DNA of 64,000 bases from Burkholderia sp. GAS332 (GTDB taxonomy: Bacteria; Pseudomonadota; Gammaproteobacteria; Burkholderiales; Burkholderiaceae). The DNA lies in assembly GCA_900142905.1 (NCBI GenBank), contig FSRV01000003.1, positions 372,001 through 436,000 on the forward strand. The letters run 5' to 3'. Every line of letters starts with the position of its first letter. Positions within the stretch are counted from its first letter, which is position 1. Positions 1-8,910 of this stretch are shown here, one piece after another. The notes under the pieces were generated by a model, which was given only the letters and a program-made list of their open reading frames with translations, did not search any database and was not told the DNA's origin. The position numbers and the translations under genes were made by a program.

Positions 1-486
1 GGATGTCGCGCTCTGGCCACTGATTACGGGTGCATTAGGGGTAGTCCCGGTGGGTGTCACCGTGTTGATGAACGAGGTGTTGTTGCTTGCGTTCGGTACG
101 GCGTTGCCACTCCAGTTGCCAGGATCAAACCAGTTGGTCGAGCTGACGCCTGTCCAGAAGGTATTCGGCAACAATTGGGCCTGAACGGGACCTGCGGCCA
201 TCGTTGCAAATCCAACGAACACCGCAGCGCCCGGCGCGAAACGGCCCGGGTGACCGGCTTCGGCGTTGGCAGCCTTCCCCCTCTTCAGCATCCACCGAAT
301 AGTCTTACCGTACAGCCAGCCGGATCGCCTGCGCATGCCAGTCTCGTTGGGCCGACCGACGCGGATCTCCATCGCATGGGCTACACAGAACTGTACCGGC
401 GCCTTGGTCGCGGCCGCGTCGCAGTGATCGTCAGGCATCAAGATGGATTGCATCTGATTCCAGACGATGTCCGTCAGTGGGGGCAT
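1..486 (-). CDS. Autotransporter-like secreted protein, N-terminal part (runs off left edge)
   Basis: The minus strand is open from a stop near position 610 to the left edge. The translation has a basic N-terminal stretch, a hydrophobic segment (G-A-A-V-F-V-G-F-A) and a signal-peptidase-like end (GPVQA) near position 180. A mature region rich in Asn, Thr and Gly then begins with the pattern W-x6-N-W-F-D-P-G-N-W, which is typical of the passenger start of autotransporter-barrel proteins. The rest of the gene lies outside the window. The start is uncertain: ATG at 486 follows a GAGGTGACC ribosome-binding sequence, while ATGs at 372 and 336 would give a shorter leader. Family is inferred from this short segment only. 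Confidence 0.55.
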   Translation of the reverse strand, partial: MPPLTDIVWNQMQSILMPDDHCDAAATKAPVQFCVAHAMEIRVGRPNETGMRRRSGWLYGKTIRWMLKRGKAANAEAGHPGRFAPGAAVFVGFATMAAGPVQAQLLPNTFWTGVSSTNWFDPGNWSGNAVPNASNNTSFINTVTPTGTTPNAPVISGQSATS

Positions 487-702
487 GAGGTCACCTCGTG
501 CTATCGTTCGCCCGAAGGCGCGCAATGCGCAGGCAGCCTGAGACGGTGCAGGCGAGCTCGATGGCTGGTACCGACATTTAACCTTGGCTGCTTGGTTCAG
601 TTTAGGCGGTCAGGACCTTTTTACACAAGCTCGCTCTACAACGGTCAGCCAGTGACCTACCTGCCCCTCTATAGGCTGGTCGAGACGGCAGCGAGCAGGT
701 CA
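487..702. other. No gene recognised
   Basis: Short open frames occur on both strands here but none has a recognisable domain or a convincing ribosome-binding site. Confidence 0.4.
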
Positions 703-903
703 TCAGTGAAGCGCACGACAAAGCGGTTCGGCCGTAGCGACCTCGACTGATGTCGCGACCATGGCCTCCGGCAAGGCTCGGGGACGGCCGCCACCATTAC
801 CCGTCGGCAGGCCGCGCAATCCGCTTTCGTTCCATGCCTTGACCCGTTTGTAGGGCAACTGCACGCTCACGCCCTCGCTGCGTCGCTGCGGTTGGGCGCT
901 TAA
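703..903 (-). pseudogene. IS630-type transposase helix-turn-helix remnant
   Basis: The minus-strand translation contains V-Q-L-P-Y-K-R-V-K-A-W-N-E-S-G-L-R-G-L followed by a Gly/Arg-Pro linker (GGGRPRALPE). This is the end of the helix-turn-helix and the linker usual at the N terminus of IS630-family transposases. No catalytic DDE domain follows. It is a small leftover, and the family call rests on about 45 residues. Confidence 0.4.
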
Positions 904-1379
904 TCCGTTACCCGGCCGCAGGAAGCCTGCCGCGCGGTTGCGAATTCGCGGAGTCGATGGTTCAGGGAGTTTTACCGACGCGCCACAGTCCCTTATAACC
1001 AAAGTCTTATGCAACTCGCCAACTGCAAAGCCACGGCTAACCAAGGTCGATCAAGGCCAAGCCACCTCATTAAAGCTGCAATTTAGCTGCACACCGATCG
1101 CGACTCGCCAAAGCGGCAACTTATCGCTGAACCCGAGGCGCTCGGCGTGAGTCATGCGCGTTCTGTGGTTCGATCGCACGAAACCGCTTGATGAAGAAAT
1201 CGCCGTCTGAGGTTTGTTTTTCGGCGCTAGAACGCAAAAAAGCCCAAGGGCTCGGCACGCTGCTGGATGGTTTGCAACGGCTTACGGCCATGGGCTCGAT
1301 GTCGCGGACCTTAGCATTCGCTAAATTCCAGTGCGAGTCTAACTTGCGCAAATATTGAAGCACCAGAGATTACAGAGGA
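904..1379. other. No gene recognised
   Basis: Open frames of 70-80 residues exist, but they lack domains and convincing start signals. No RNA gene or repeat was seen. Confidence 0.4.
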
Positions 1380-2009
1380 TCAGGAAGAGCTGGCCGCCTC
1401 GCTTGCGAGGCGGCGCTTCCGGCGCCACCATAGCGCCAAGGCCACCACTATAGCCGCCCCGCCAATCATCAGTAAACCGTTCTGGCCGTGCCGGACCCAC
1501 GCAGCTATCCACTCACGATTCTCGGCGCCGAAATAACCCAAATACACCCATACCGGCACGCTGATAAGCGCGGCAAGGCCGTCGAACACGAGGAATCGAT
1601 AAAATGGTACGCGGGACGTAGCGCCGGCAGTTGCGAACACCGCCGCCCGCATGCCGGGTAAAAAGCGAGCGATGAACATAAGACGATCGCCGTGGCGCTC
1701 GAACATGTCCTGTATCTTGGCGTAGCGCTGTGGTGTCAAGACGCGGGCGAAGACTCGCCATTGGCGAATTCGCTCGCCACAGCGGCGCCCGAGCAGGAAC
1801 ATGCCCGCATCGCCCACAAGCACGCCTGCCATGCCTACAGCGACCATCACGTGGACATTGCCATAGCCGAGACCGGCGATCACGCCACCGGCGACGAGGG
1901 TAATGTCTTCTGGCAGGGGCACCCCTGCTCCGCACACCAGCAATGCGATGAATACTGCAAGGTACCCGTTCTCAGCGAACAGGGTCACCAGTCGCTCAAG
2001 CAGCTCCAT
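1380..2009 (-). CDS. DedA family membrane protein
   Basis: The product is an inner-membrane protein of about 209 residues in the DedA (SNARE-associated / VTT domain) family, whose members affect lipid flipping, membrane homeostasis and drug or pH tolerance. Family marks visible are an N-terminal hydrophobic helix, a G-A-G-V-P-L-P-E-D motif with the conserved acidic residue, G-D-x-G-x-[FY]-x-L-G-R-R, and the R-F-L-P-G-[MV]-R motif followed by an aromatic-rich segment. A final hydrophobic helix and a short basic tail (WWRRKRR) end the protein. The ATG at 2009 is chosen because GAAGG lies just upstream and it begins the conserved MELLERL start; upstream in-frame codons add a non-conserved leader. 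It is monocistronic as far as can be seen. The natural substrate is not predictable from sequence. Confidence 0.9.
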   Translation of the reverse strand: MELLERLVTLFAENGYLAVFIALLVCGAGVPLPEDITLVAGGVIAGLGYGNVHVMVAVGMAGVLVGDAGMFLLGRRCGERIRQWRVFARVLTPQRYAKIQDMFERHGDRLMFIARFLPGMRAAVFATAGATSRVPFYRFLVFDGLAALISVPVWVYLGYFGAENREWIAAWVRHGQNGLLMIGGAAIVVALALWWRRKRRLASEAASSS

Positions 2010-2508
2010 AGCCTTCGCCGTAACAGAGACTCGTCCTATACGCTCAGTGGTCAACTGGGGGCGCCTTCGACAAGCCCATCCCAAGCGCCAATTCAACACA
2101 CTGACGCCGCCAGCTCCTCGCTCGAGCCACAAGAATGGATTGGTCTCTACTAAAAAATACACGCACACGGATCAAAATGCACGGCTTTAGCGTCGTCCGA
2201 AACGGTCGGAAGCGCACTCAACAGAAGCCGGCGCGCCGAGTGATCCGAAGTACTAAACCAGCCCACCCAACCGACGCCTGCAGGCGGGAAGAGGACTGCA
2301 TCCCTAACGCGCATAAATCTGCATAGAAAATTTCCCGCCGGATATCGCCGCGGGACCCGCCAGCAGGAGCCCAGAGCCGGCCGCGCATAGGTGCATCAAT
2401 CTGGCCCTTCTATCGGGCAGGTGCGACGCGGTGACAACTGTGGGCGCTTGCTCGAATCGCGGGCGTCGTCCCCAAGGGCAGTCTTTTCGTGCATCGGAAC
2501 GTAATGCG
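2010..2508. other. No gene recognised
   Basis: About 500 bases between the DedA gene and the prophage scar hold only short unsupported frames. The upstream promoter of the DedA gene should lie here, but no clear -35/-10 pair stands out. Confidence 0.4.
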
Positions 2509-3219
2509 TCACCGAGCTACGCCATCAGTTGGGGCGCCTGCGGCATAACAAACGTAAGGGAATCGTGGCGACGGAATCGAGGAATGGAAACTGTCGCCCG
2601 TGTATGAACGGTCGTAGCCGATCCAGACCTCGCGATAGCCGAACGGCCACACATGCAGCGGCTTGAAGTCGTCCCACTCTTCCCACGTGTCGACCCTGCA
2701 CGCCTGCAGCATCGCGAGCGGGAACACCGACGCTGTGTCGTCGATGAACTGGCACATCAACAGGTTCGCGTACTCGTCGGCGCCGCATTCCAGTCGCAGG
2801 AGGTCGAGGTCGAAAAGCTTGCAACCGCCCAGCACCGCGTCCTCGACCGTGACGATCTGTCGCCATTAGCCGTCCGCGCATACGCGGCCCGCAGCGAGCG
2901 TAACCGGTGACCGATCAATCGACGCCCGCTCGCTTTTGTCGCACCCCTCGTTGAACAGCTCGCCCGACCGGAACGGCCAGGCGTTGTGCGCGAGACTTGA
3001 TAACGTCAAGAAATACGTCTGCCGCCAGTGTGCGTGAATCGCCATGCCCGACGCGCCCTTCCGCAGTTCCTTGAAATCCTGTACACAGAAGCACTCGTCG
3101 AAATACAGGTTGCCGTGATAGCTCTGCGCGATGCGGTTGCATTCGGAGTCATGCTGCAAGGCTACCCGCCTCACGCGCGCGAGCCGTGGCGCTTCGTGTT
3201 GTACCTGTGCCCAATACAT
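2509..3219 (-). pseudogene. P2-like phage terminase large (ATPase) subunit gpP, remnant
   Basis: Two minus-strand frames in the same phase together match the middle of P2-type terminase gpP. The first contains A-Q-S-Y-H-G-N-L-Y-F-D-E, F-x-E-L-R-K-x-A-S-G-M-A and W-R-Q-T-Y-F-x-T-x-S-S. The second contains L-F-D-L-D-x-L-R-L-E, F-I-D-D-T-A-S-V-F and F-G-Y-R-E-V-W-I-G-Y-D. A single in-frame TAA at about 2866-2868 separates them. The N-terminal part with the Walker A box is missing and the nuclease end past GYD is degenerate. It lies divergent from a gpO remnant, as in P2 itself, which supports a P2-like prophage scar. Not functional. Confidence 0.8.
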
Positions 3220-3352
3220 CCGCCCTGGATTACCAGAGCATTTCGAAGTGCCGACACTGGACCCGTAACGTGATCAAAGCGCGACCACTCATCGATCACG
3301 AACCGGTAACGACAACGGACACGCACGGCAACGACCAAGGAAACAGACAGGA

Positions 3353-3556
3353 GGTCGAAGTTCTTTCGCATCGCCACCGAAGGCGCGACAACCGATGGTC
3401 ATACCATCAGCCGCGAGGTACTCGCGCAGATGCCGCGCGATTACGCCCCCTCGAAGTACGGCGCGCGAATCAACTCCGAACACATCCGCGGCATCCACCC
3501 CGAGAGCGCATTCAGGGCCTACGGCGACGTGCTCGCGCTGAAGACCGGCGAGTAGT
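3353..3556 (+). pseudogene. P2-like phage capsid scaffolding protein gpO, N-terminal remnant
   Basis: The plus-strand frame reads S-K-F-F-R-I-A-T-E-G-A-T-T-D-G and continues with Y-G-A-R-I-N-S-E-H-I-R-G and A-Y-G-D-V-L-A-L-K. These are the hallmark N-terminal motifs of the P2 scaffold/protease gpO. The ATG start is lost and a TAG at 3554-3556 ends the frame, after which the sequence changes character. It is divergent from the gpP remnant, the normal P2 arrangement. Confidence 0.8.
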
Positions 3557-3787
3557 ACGGCAAGAGAGATAGCCGGCGTGCTCGAGCCAGTCGACGGCAT
3601 CCATAAAGAAAGACGCGTCTTTTGTCAGCGCAGCGCCAGTGACGCTGGTCTCATCGATGACTGCAGCTTCGCCACATTTGATAAACCGGCCGGGCAACAA
3701 CACAATTGGTGTTGGGAAGTGCTCACACAGGGTCGCTAGCACCTGCCCCGAAAATTCATTGAACTGTTCGATATTGCAGGAATTCAT
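3512..3787 (-). CDS. Hypothetical protein, probably 3'-truncated
   Basis: From ATG 3787 the product begins MNSCNIEQFNEFSGQVLATL and has a coherent composition (E-H-F-P-T-P-I-V-L-L, then F-F-M-D-A-V-D-W-L-E-H-A-G-Y-L). The last residues are Arg-rich and come from the opposite strand of the gpO remnant, so the original 3' end appears to have been replaced at the junction near 3556. The helical D-W-L-x-x-A-G-Y-L segment resembles a winged-helix end, but I do not recognise the family. It may not be expressed as a stable protein. Confidence 0.4.
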   Translation of the reverse strand: MNSCNIEQFNEFSGQVLATLCEHFPTPIVLLPGRFIKCGEAAVIDETSVTGAALTKDASFFMDAVDWLEHAGYLSCRTTRRSSARARRRRP

Positions 3788-4267
3788 GTCTGAAAAACCG
3801 GTTGTCGGTCCGAAACAGCACGGCGACGCCAGCAATCTGTTTTTGCGAGGTCGTGGACGGGATCAAGCGGCAGATACGGCGTGACGCGGATCTGGGACAG
3901 GCGTTGCAGCGCTGGCGCCACCTACTTGAGGCCGTGCCCACCCAAACCATGGCGCAGGCGCTTGCGGGCGCCCTGACAAGTGGCCAGTACCAGGAGACCC
4001 CTAGATGCCGATGCGGAGCATGCCGGTAGGCCGAGGTACCGGTCGCATCGAAAAACGGCAAGCGGTGATGCGCTGTGCCTGTGCTCGGACCGCGACGCGC
4101 ACCATCGCGGATGGCGGGTATACGACAGTCCTGGAACTGGAAGTGAAGGCCGACGAGGTGCCTGATATGGAAGACTCCGACGCCGGCTGCAGCAACGTAG
4201 CTTCACATGTGGCTGCGCCTGCTGGCGAAATTCAGTGGGTGGCGTTACGCTCTCGCCCACACTGGCG
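3788..4267. other. No gene recognised
   Basis: Several overlapping short frames exist (for example a plus-strand one at 3802-4029), but none shows a known domain. Compositional coherence is weak, so it may hold further decayed prophage DNA. Confidence 0.35.
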
Positions 4268-5068
4268 TCATGCGGACTCTGCGCCGAACCATGCGCCAAG
4301 ATCCTCACTCCGCCAATGAAAGAGCGTCACATCGTTAATTCTCCGCGAAGTCGGCTCCCTTGATTCGTCGTTGTAGTCTTTCATGAGCGCGAGGACTTCG
4401 GGGCCAATTGTCTTCGCTGTGCCGTTCGGCACGGCCGCCGCAAGTGTCGCGATTGCGGCGAGAATAATATTGGCACTGGATTCGGCCGTGCCATCGCCAC
4501 TGTCGATAAGCGTCACGCTGCTGACTTTCCCCGTTTTCTTGTTCACCGTCCCGACCAGGGTAACGCGATCGTTGATCAACCCCGCGTTAAACACATCGTT
4601 GCCCGCCCCCTTTTCAACTTTCAGCTTTATGCGATAGGGCTCTCCCATCGCCTTCGTGATCTGGTTGAAGCGCTTTTCATATTGGGCAGGAGTCACATTG
4701 AGATCGCGCGACGGATCGGCCTGTTTCGCTGCACTCCCCTCGCCCTCTGAAGCGTCGCTTGCCACCGCATCTCTGGATGCGACAGCACCCGTCGTCGGAC
4801 CGGGAAGTTGGGCCCTGTCTCGCGGCGTGGCATCAGCAGCCACACCATCATCCGCAGCTTCCGGATGACCGGGAATCAGCGCGACGAAAAAGATCGTCGA
4901 AAGCGCAAACCCAGCGAGCGCACCTCCCAGGTGACTCGCAACTCCTCCGTTGCCCCTGCGTCGGATATATCGGGCGACAAAGTGCGAGACTACAGCCCAA
5001 ACGAGAATTGATCCAGCTAGCACCAAAGCGTCTTTCAAGTACTCCCCCGTGAGTTCATTCAATCGCAC
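4268..5068 (-). CDS. Hypothetical membrane-anchored protein
   Basis: The product is about 266 residues with two N-terminal hydrophobic helices (A-L-V-L-A-G-S-I-L-V-W-A-V-V near residues 13-30, and A-L-A-G-F-A-L-S-T-I-F-F-V-A-L-I near 50-65) separated by a basic loop. A low-complexity Asp/Ala/Ser linker (about 70-115) precedes a soluble domain of about 140 residues containing Y-R-I-K-L-K-V-E-K-G and G-K-V-S-S-V-T-L-I-D. The soluble part reads like an exported or periplasmic alpha/beta domain. The start is taken as GTG at 5068; an AAAGGA lies some 20 bases upstream. I do not recognise the family. Confidence 0.7.
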   Translation of the reverse strand: MRLNELTGEYLKDALVLAGSILVWAVVSHFVARYIRRRGNGGVASHLGGALAGFALSTIFFVALIPGHPEAADDGVAADATPRDRAQLPGPTTGAVASRDAVASDASEGEGSAAKQADPSRDLNVTPAQYEKRFNQITKAMGEPYRIKLKVEKGAGNDVFNAGLINDRVTLVGTVNKKTGKVSSVTLIDSGDGTAESSANIILAAIATLAAAVPNGTAKTIGPEVLALMKDYNDESREPTSRRINDVTLFHWRSEDLGAWFGAESA

Positions 5069-5625
5069 ACGCGATTAGATTACGTTATCCTTTCATATGG
5101 ATATCAACTGCACGGAGAACCCCGGATTGACATATCCACATTCATCAGACGAAAAGCGTCGGGCGTAGATCGCACTTGTCCGCCGCGTACCGCAACGGGA
5201 CGCAGGCCCTTTTCTATCGTGTGAGCATCGTAGGGAGGCGGATAGCTGCGACGCTATGCCATTCAGCTGACACGCATGCTGCTCACCAGTTCGCTCGCGG
5301 CAACCCGGACATCGTCCGGCAAATCTGCCTCCAGAAAAGCCTGCACGCATCCGGCAACGGCTTGAGTGCACGCCCGTACATCGCTCTATTCAGGCAAAAC
5401 AGCTCCGCCGTCTCCTTCCGGCTGGAAGTCGCGCCAATCACTCTCTTCAATTAGATTGGACTCCTTATCCTCTTCGTTCCTGCTAAACCTACTCAATGTC
5501 GTCGCCGCCCAGAGTTGTCCGAGAATCCAGTCTGCCCAGTAGCGCTGCCAAGCACCCTTTCAAAAGCATGACAAATCCATTAACGTAGAAAACTAGATTC
5601 TCTGGACCGATCAAGGAAACCTTCT
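5069..5625. other. No gene recognised
   Basis: Only short unsupported frames on both strands. The right boundary is the target site of the IS21-family element; ggaaacc at 5615-5621 is the left arm of a palindrome split by that insertion. Confidence 0.4.
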
Positions 5626-5630
5626 GAAAG
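5626..5630. repeat. Target-site duplication GAAAG, left copy
   Basis: GAAAG directly abuts the left end of the IS21-family element and is repeated at 9052-9056 just outside the right end. A 5-bp duplication fits the 4-8 bp usual for IS21. Confidence 0.8.
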
Positions 5631-5674
5631 TGTTAGCAGCGGCGTGAATTTCGTCTAAAACGGACGGTTTGAAA
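5631..5674. repeat. IS21 element left terminal inverted repeat
   Basis: Starts TGTTAGCAGC and pairs with the reverse complement of 9008-9051, sharing TCGT, TAAAA-C, ACGGT and TGAAA blocks at identical spacing. Confidence 0.75.
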
Positions 5675-5693
5675 CTCACCATGGTGACAGCGA

Positions 5694-6491
5694 TCAGGCG
5701 GTGGCGGGATCGGGGTCGGTCTGGTCTTTCATGCGGTAGCTCTTGCCCGCGATGACGACAGTCTCGGCATGATGCAGAAGGCGGTCGAGCAGCGCGGAGG
5801 TCAACGTGCTGTCGTGATTGAAGATCTCTGCCCAGTGCTTGAATGCGCGATTCGAACTGATGATGGTCGGACCTTTCTCGTAACGCTGGCTGATGATCTG
5901 GAACAGCGCGTCGGCACCCTGTTTGTCGACGGGCAAATAGCCCAGCTCATCGACGATCAATACGCGTGGCTTGACGTAGCGGCGCAACTCGCGTTTGAGA
6001 CCGCCATGGGCTTGCGCGGCATTCACCGAGTTGATGATATCCACCGCCGTGGCGAACAGCACTGAATGGCCGCGCAGACAGGCGGTATGGCCGAGTGCGA
6101 TGCTCAGGTGGGTTTTGCCCAGCCCGACGCCGCCGAGGAAGATCACGTTGGCCCGCTCTTCGATGAAGTTCAGGCGAAACAGATTCTGGATCTGCAGGCG
6201 ATTGATCTTGCTGGGCCAGTTCCATTCGAACTGATCGAGCGTCTTGAGCACCGGGAACCGGGCAAGTGCGACCCGCCGCGCGATGCTGCGATCTTCGCGA
6301 CGCTGCGCTTCGCCTTCGATCAGGTGGGCGAGATAGTCGATATGCGACCAGTGCTGGGCCGCTGCCTCAGTGGCCAGGGCCTCGTAATGTTGCAGAACGT
6401 AGCCCATGTGCAGCCCGGTAAGCTGCATGTGCAACGGATCGACGGCGGGTTCACCAGGATGAGGGGTGGTGTTACGGTCAGCTTTCGTCAC
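5694..6491 (-). CDS. istB: IS21 transposition helper ATPase IstB
   Basis: A 265-residue AAA+ ATPase that helps the IstA transposase capture target DNA. The Walker A box is G-G-V-G-L-G-K-T-H-L, and Walker B is V-L-I-V-D-E-L-G-Y-L-P, followed by the R-Y-E-K-G-P-T-I-I-S-S-N sensor region typical of IstB/DnaC-like proteins. The N terminus carries the family's helical domain. The start is GTG at 6491: it overlaps the istA stop by 14 bases, so translation is probably coupled, while the in-frame ATGs further upstream lie inside istA. The C terminus is complete (H-A-E-T-V-V-I-x-G-x-S-Y-R). Confidence 0.95.
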   Translation of the reverse strand: MTKADRNTTPHPGEPAVDPLHMQLTGLHMGYVLQHYEALATEAAAQHWSHIDYLAHLIEGEAQRREDRSIARRVALARFPVLKTLDQFEWNWPSKINRLQIQNLFRLNFIEERANVIFLGGVGLGKTHLSIALGHTACLRGHSVLFATAVDIINSVNAAQAHGGLKRELRRYVKPRVLIVDELGYLPVDKQGADALFQIISQRYEKGPTIISSNRAFKHWAEIFNHDSTLTSALLDRLLHHAETVVIAGKSYRMKDQTDPDPATA

Positions 6492-7956
6492 AGGGCTCCT
6501 CCGGTCCATAGCGCGAGAGATCCGGTTGCGCAAGTTCGATGTCCAGCAGATCCTGATGACGGATCAGGTGCAGTGCGCCGGGCTCCGGCAGGGGCCGGGC
6601 CTTCATCTCGAAGATGTTGGCGATGTACTCGCAACTGAAGGCGTGGAACGTCAGGCCATCCTCCAGGGCACGTGCGACGGCCTCGACGCCGTAGATCTCG
6701 CTCAACGCGATGATCTTGCGCATGTGCTGCCGCGCATTGGTCCGGCGTTGCTCGAGCCCTTCGTAATAGGCCTGGGCGTGCGGGCCTAGGCTCAGGAAGT
6801 GCAGCATCAGCCGCTGTTCGCGGGCACTGCGGCGCTGCTCCAGCAGTGCCTTGGGATGTTCGGGATCCTCGATATCCTGATGGCGATCGTAGCTGCGCAC
6901 ATGGCGGGCGATCAGCAGGTTGTTGTGGTAAATGCACACCCGATCGGGCCAGGCCTTGAGCGTCACGCGGGTATGCGCGTAACGCGCCGGCACGGAGTAG
7001 TGGTTGGTGTCCAGTGCCACGCGAAACTGACTGCTCGCGCGCACCGTCACAATGCGGGCAACGTCATACGCTGACGGATTGAGCGGCTTCAGTTGGGCCT
7101 GTTCCTCGGCGAACAGATCGACGGGTCGCCGGTGCGTCTCCCCGTGGATGCGCACGTTCGCGATGGTATCGAGCCAGACTCGGGCCGCGGGGTTGATTGC
7201 GCTGAACTCGGGGAGCTCAAGCCCGTTGAGGAGATTCTTCTTGATGTACCCCACGCCGTTTTCCACCCGGCCTTTCTCGTTGGCTTTTCTGACGTTGCAG
7301 GCGACGATGTCGAACCCCCAGTGGCGCGCGGCATCGAGGTAACGCGGATTGAACACCGGCGCCTGACCAATCAACCGCTGCAGCACCGCGGACTTCAGAT
7401 TGTCTACCATGACCTTGCGCGGGCAGCCATGGAAGGCCGCGAACGCATGCTCATGGCAGGCGAGGAAGTGCTCCATCGTCTGCGAGACGGTAAATTCCAG
7501 ATACATCATCCGGCTGTAGCACAGCACCATCACGAAGAACGACAGCCGTCGCCGGGTCGAGCCCACGGCAATCGAGCCATATTCGCCCCAATCGATCTGC
7601 GCGGATTCTCCCGGGGCAAACGCGAGCTTCAGGAACGCCTCGTGCCGCGGCGGCCGGATCCTGGACACGTAGTCGCGCACGATCGTGTAGCCGCCGTCGA
7701 AGCCGGCTTCGCGCAAACGCTGGAAGATCTGCTGCACGCTGTACGGGTGCGCATCGAGCCAGCGCACCACCTGCGCCTTGAAGGGATCGAGCCGGCTGGC
7801 GCGCGGCGGCGCCTGTCGTCGCCGGTACTGGTCGGCGTTGAGCCACTTCGACACCGTTTGCCGATGCAGCCCGAGCGCGCGTGCCGTCTGCGCGATCGTC
7901 AGGTGCTGCCGCTCATGACAGTCGCGGATCCTGCAGTACGTCTCGTAATCAAGCAT
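6478..7956 (-). CDS. istA: IS21 transposase IstA
   Basis: A 492-residue DDE transposase. The N-terminal helix-turn-helix is visible (L-T-I-A-Q-T-A-R-A-L-G-L-H-R-Q-T-V-S-K-W-L). The rve-type catalytic core shows G-E-S-A-Q-I-D-W-G-E-Y-G (first Asp), P-R-K-V-M-V-D-N-L-K-S-A-V (second Asp) and K-A-N-E-K-G-R-V-E-N-G-V (the Glu), with the usual P-V-D-L-F-A-E-E-Q following. The ATG at 7956 starts MLDYETYCRI and overlaps the stop codon of the preceding accessory gene as ATGCTTGA, which indicates coupled translation. Full family length, no disruption. Confidence 0.95.
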   Translation of the reverse strand: MLDYETYCRIRDCHERQHLTIAQTARALGLHRQTVSKWLNADQYRRRQAPPRASRLDPFKAQVVRWLDAHPYSVQQIFQRLREAGFDGGYTIVRDYVSRIRPPRHEAFLKLAFAPGESAQIDWGEYGSIAVGSTRRRLSFFVMVLCYSRMMYLEFTVSQTMEHFLACHEHAFAAFHGCPRKVMVDNLKSAVLQRLIGQAPVFNPRYLDAARHWGFDIVACNVRKANEKGRVENGVGYIKKNLLNGLELPEFSAINPAARVWLDTIANVRIHGETHRRPVDLFAEEQAQLKPLNPSAYDVARIVTVRASSQFRVALDTNHYSVPARYAHTRVTLKAWPDRVCIYHNNLLIARHVRSYDRHQDIEDPEHPKALLEQRRSAREQRLMLHFLSLGPHAQAYYEGLEQRRTNARQHMRKIIALSEIYGVEAVARALEDGLTFHAFSCEYIANIFEMKARPLPEPGALHLIRHQDLLDIELAQPDLSRYGPEEPCDES

Positions 7957-8344
7957 GGCGCCTGCCCAGCGCCGCGTGCAACCGCTCAAGTTGTGTCGTC
8001 ACGTCCGCAGGCCGCGGGGGCGGCGCCGGCTCGGGCGCCGGCGTATCGAGCGCCAGCACCTGGTAGAGCGGCCGTTGCCAGGCGATCAGGCCGATGCGGA
8101 TCAGGTCGCTACGCGCCATCTCCAGACGCGCCGGCGCCATCGACAGGCGCCGCGTGAGCGTCGCGTCGGCGTAGTAGCTCAGGCCCTGCGCATCGGCGAC
8201 GGTGACCAGAAACAGGTACAGCGCCGCCGCACAGGCGTCACAGCGCTCGATGTACCGCTCGCGCACCAGCCGGTGATCGACCCAGCTGAAGTGCGCCGGA
8301 ATCTGCCGGATCCGCTCAGGGCAGATGACGCGCTTGATCGGCAT
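7949..8344 (-). CDS. IS21 element accessory protein (winged-helix-like)
   Basis: About 131 residues, third gene back in the IS21 operon. The sequence contains a Cys pair (R-C-D-A-C-A-A-A-L-Y-L-F-L-V) leading into a segment that looks like a winged helix: Y-A-D-A-T-L-T-R-R-L-S-M-A-P-A-R-L-E-M-A-R-S-D-L-I-R-I-G-L-I-A-W, followed by the wing-like R-P-L-Y-Q-V-L-A-L. A Pro/Ala-rich linker and a helical tail end it. The second ATG (8344) is preferred because GGAGG lies 7 bases upstream, whereas the first ATG overlaps that sequence. It overlaps the upstream zinc-ribbon gene by 29 bases and istA by 8. A DNA-binding regulator or targeting role is inference. Confidence 0.7.
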   Translation of the reverse strand: MPIKRVICPERIRQIPAHFSWVDHRLVRERYIERCDACAAALYLFLVTVADAQGLSYYADATLTRRLSMAPARLEMARSDLIRIGLIAWQRPLYQVLALDTPAPEPAPPPRPADVTTQLERLHAALGRRHA

Positions 8345-8819
8345 GGTCATCCCTCCCGTTCAAGATGTCCTGTCCCAGTTGTAGCAACCGCCGGGTGCTG
8401 CGGAGAATGTCTTCTTGTAACGCGCTGTCGGTCAGATGCGCGATCAGCCCAATCAGGACGGCCGGTTGCGCCGACAAGACATCTTGTAACGCGCCCCCCA
8501 CCAGAGCCTCCGATTCTTCTTCTATTTCAATGACTTGCGCGGGGCAGTCATCTTGTAACGCAGCGGCCGTCGCGGTGCCGGCACGACGCCCGTATCCCGG
8601 GTGTTCGGCACGCCAGCGCTGCACGCGCGCAACCTGCTCGGCGCCGCGGAAATAGTCGCGGTTCTCGGGTTTGGCCAGCCACCGGCGTTGACTGGCGGCC
8701 TTGCTCGCCTGACGGCACGCGGATTCGGAGCAATATCGCTGGTGCCGCACATTGCGAGCATCGGGCACGAACCATGTCCCGCAATTCAGGCACTTACGCC
8801 TTTTTTGTTGGTGCTTCAT
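8316..8819 (-). CDS. IS21 element accessory protein with N-terminal zinc-ribbon-like motif
   Basis: 167 residues, first gene of the four-gene IS21 operon. The N terminus is strongly basic and has C-L-N-C-G-x-W-F, then R-H-Q-R-Y-C-S-E-S-A-C-R, a C-x2-C...C-x4-C arrangement that would bind zinc. It is followed by a basic helix (S-Q-R-R-W-L-A-K-P-E-N) and R-V-Q-R-W-R-A-E-H-P-G-Y. The C-terminal half is acidic and Leu-rich, with two repeats of an L-Q-[DE]-[DI] pattern. This looks like a nucleic-acid-binding protein. Similar proteins accompany some IS21 elements in beta-proteobacteria, as far as I recall; no enzymatic function is suggested. Confidence 0.7.
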   Translation of the reverse strand: MKHQQKRRKCLNCGTWFVPDARNVRHQRYCSESACRQASKAASQRRWLAKPENRDYFRGAEQVARVQRWRAEHPGYGRRAGTATAAALQDDCPAQVIEIEEESEALVGGALQDVLSAQPAVLIGLIAHLTDSALQEDILRSTRRLLQLGQDILNGRDDHADQARHLP

Positions 8820-8910
8820 GGACCGGCCCTCCCTGGGGGCCGATCATGCGCCGCGTGCCCCACTCGGCGCGCGCGAAGCACGCGTCAGGCGAGGCGTACC
8901 GCAAAAAGAC

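Noticed and set aside
175..750. 191-residue plus-strand open frame
   Set aside because: It runs antisense to the autotransporter N terminus, has no domain and no good start site.
5093..5454. Two overlapping 92-residue frames on opposite strands
   Set aside because: No ribosome-binding sites, no domains and codon choice unlike the neighbouring real genes.
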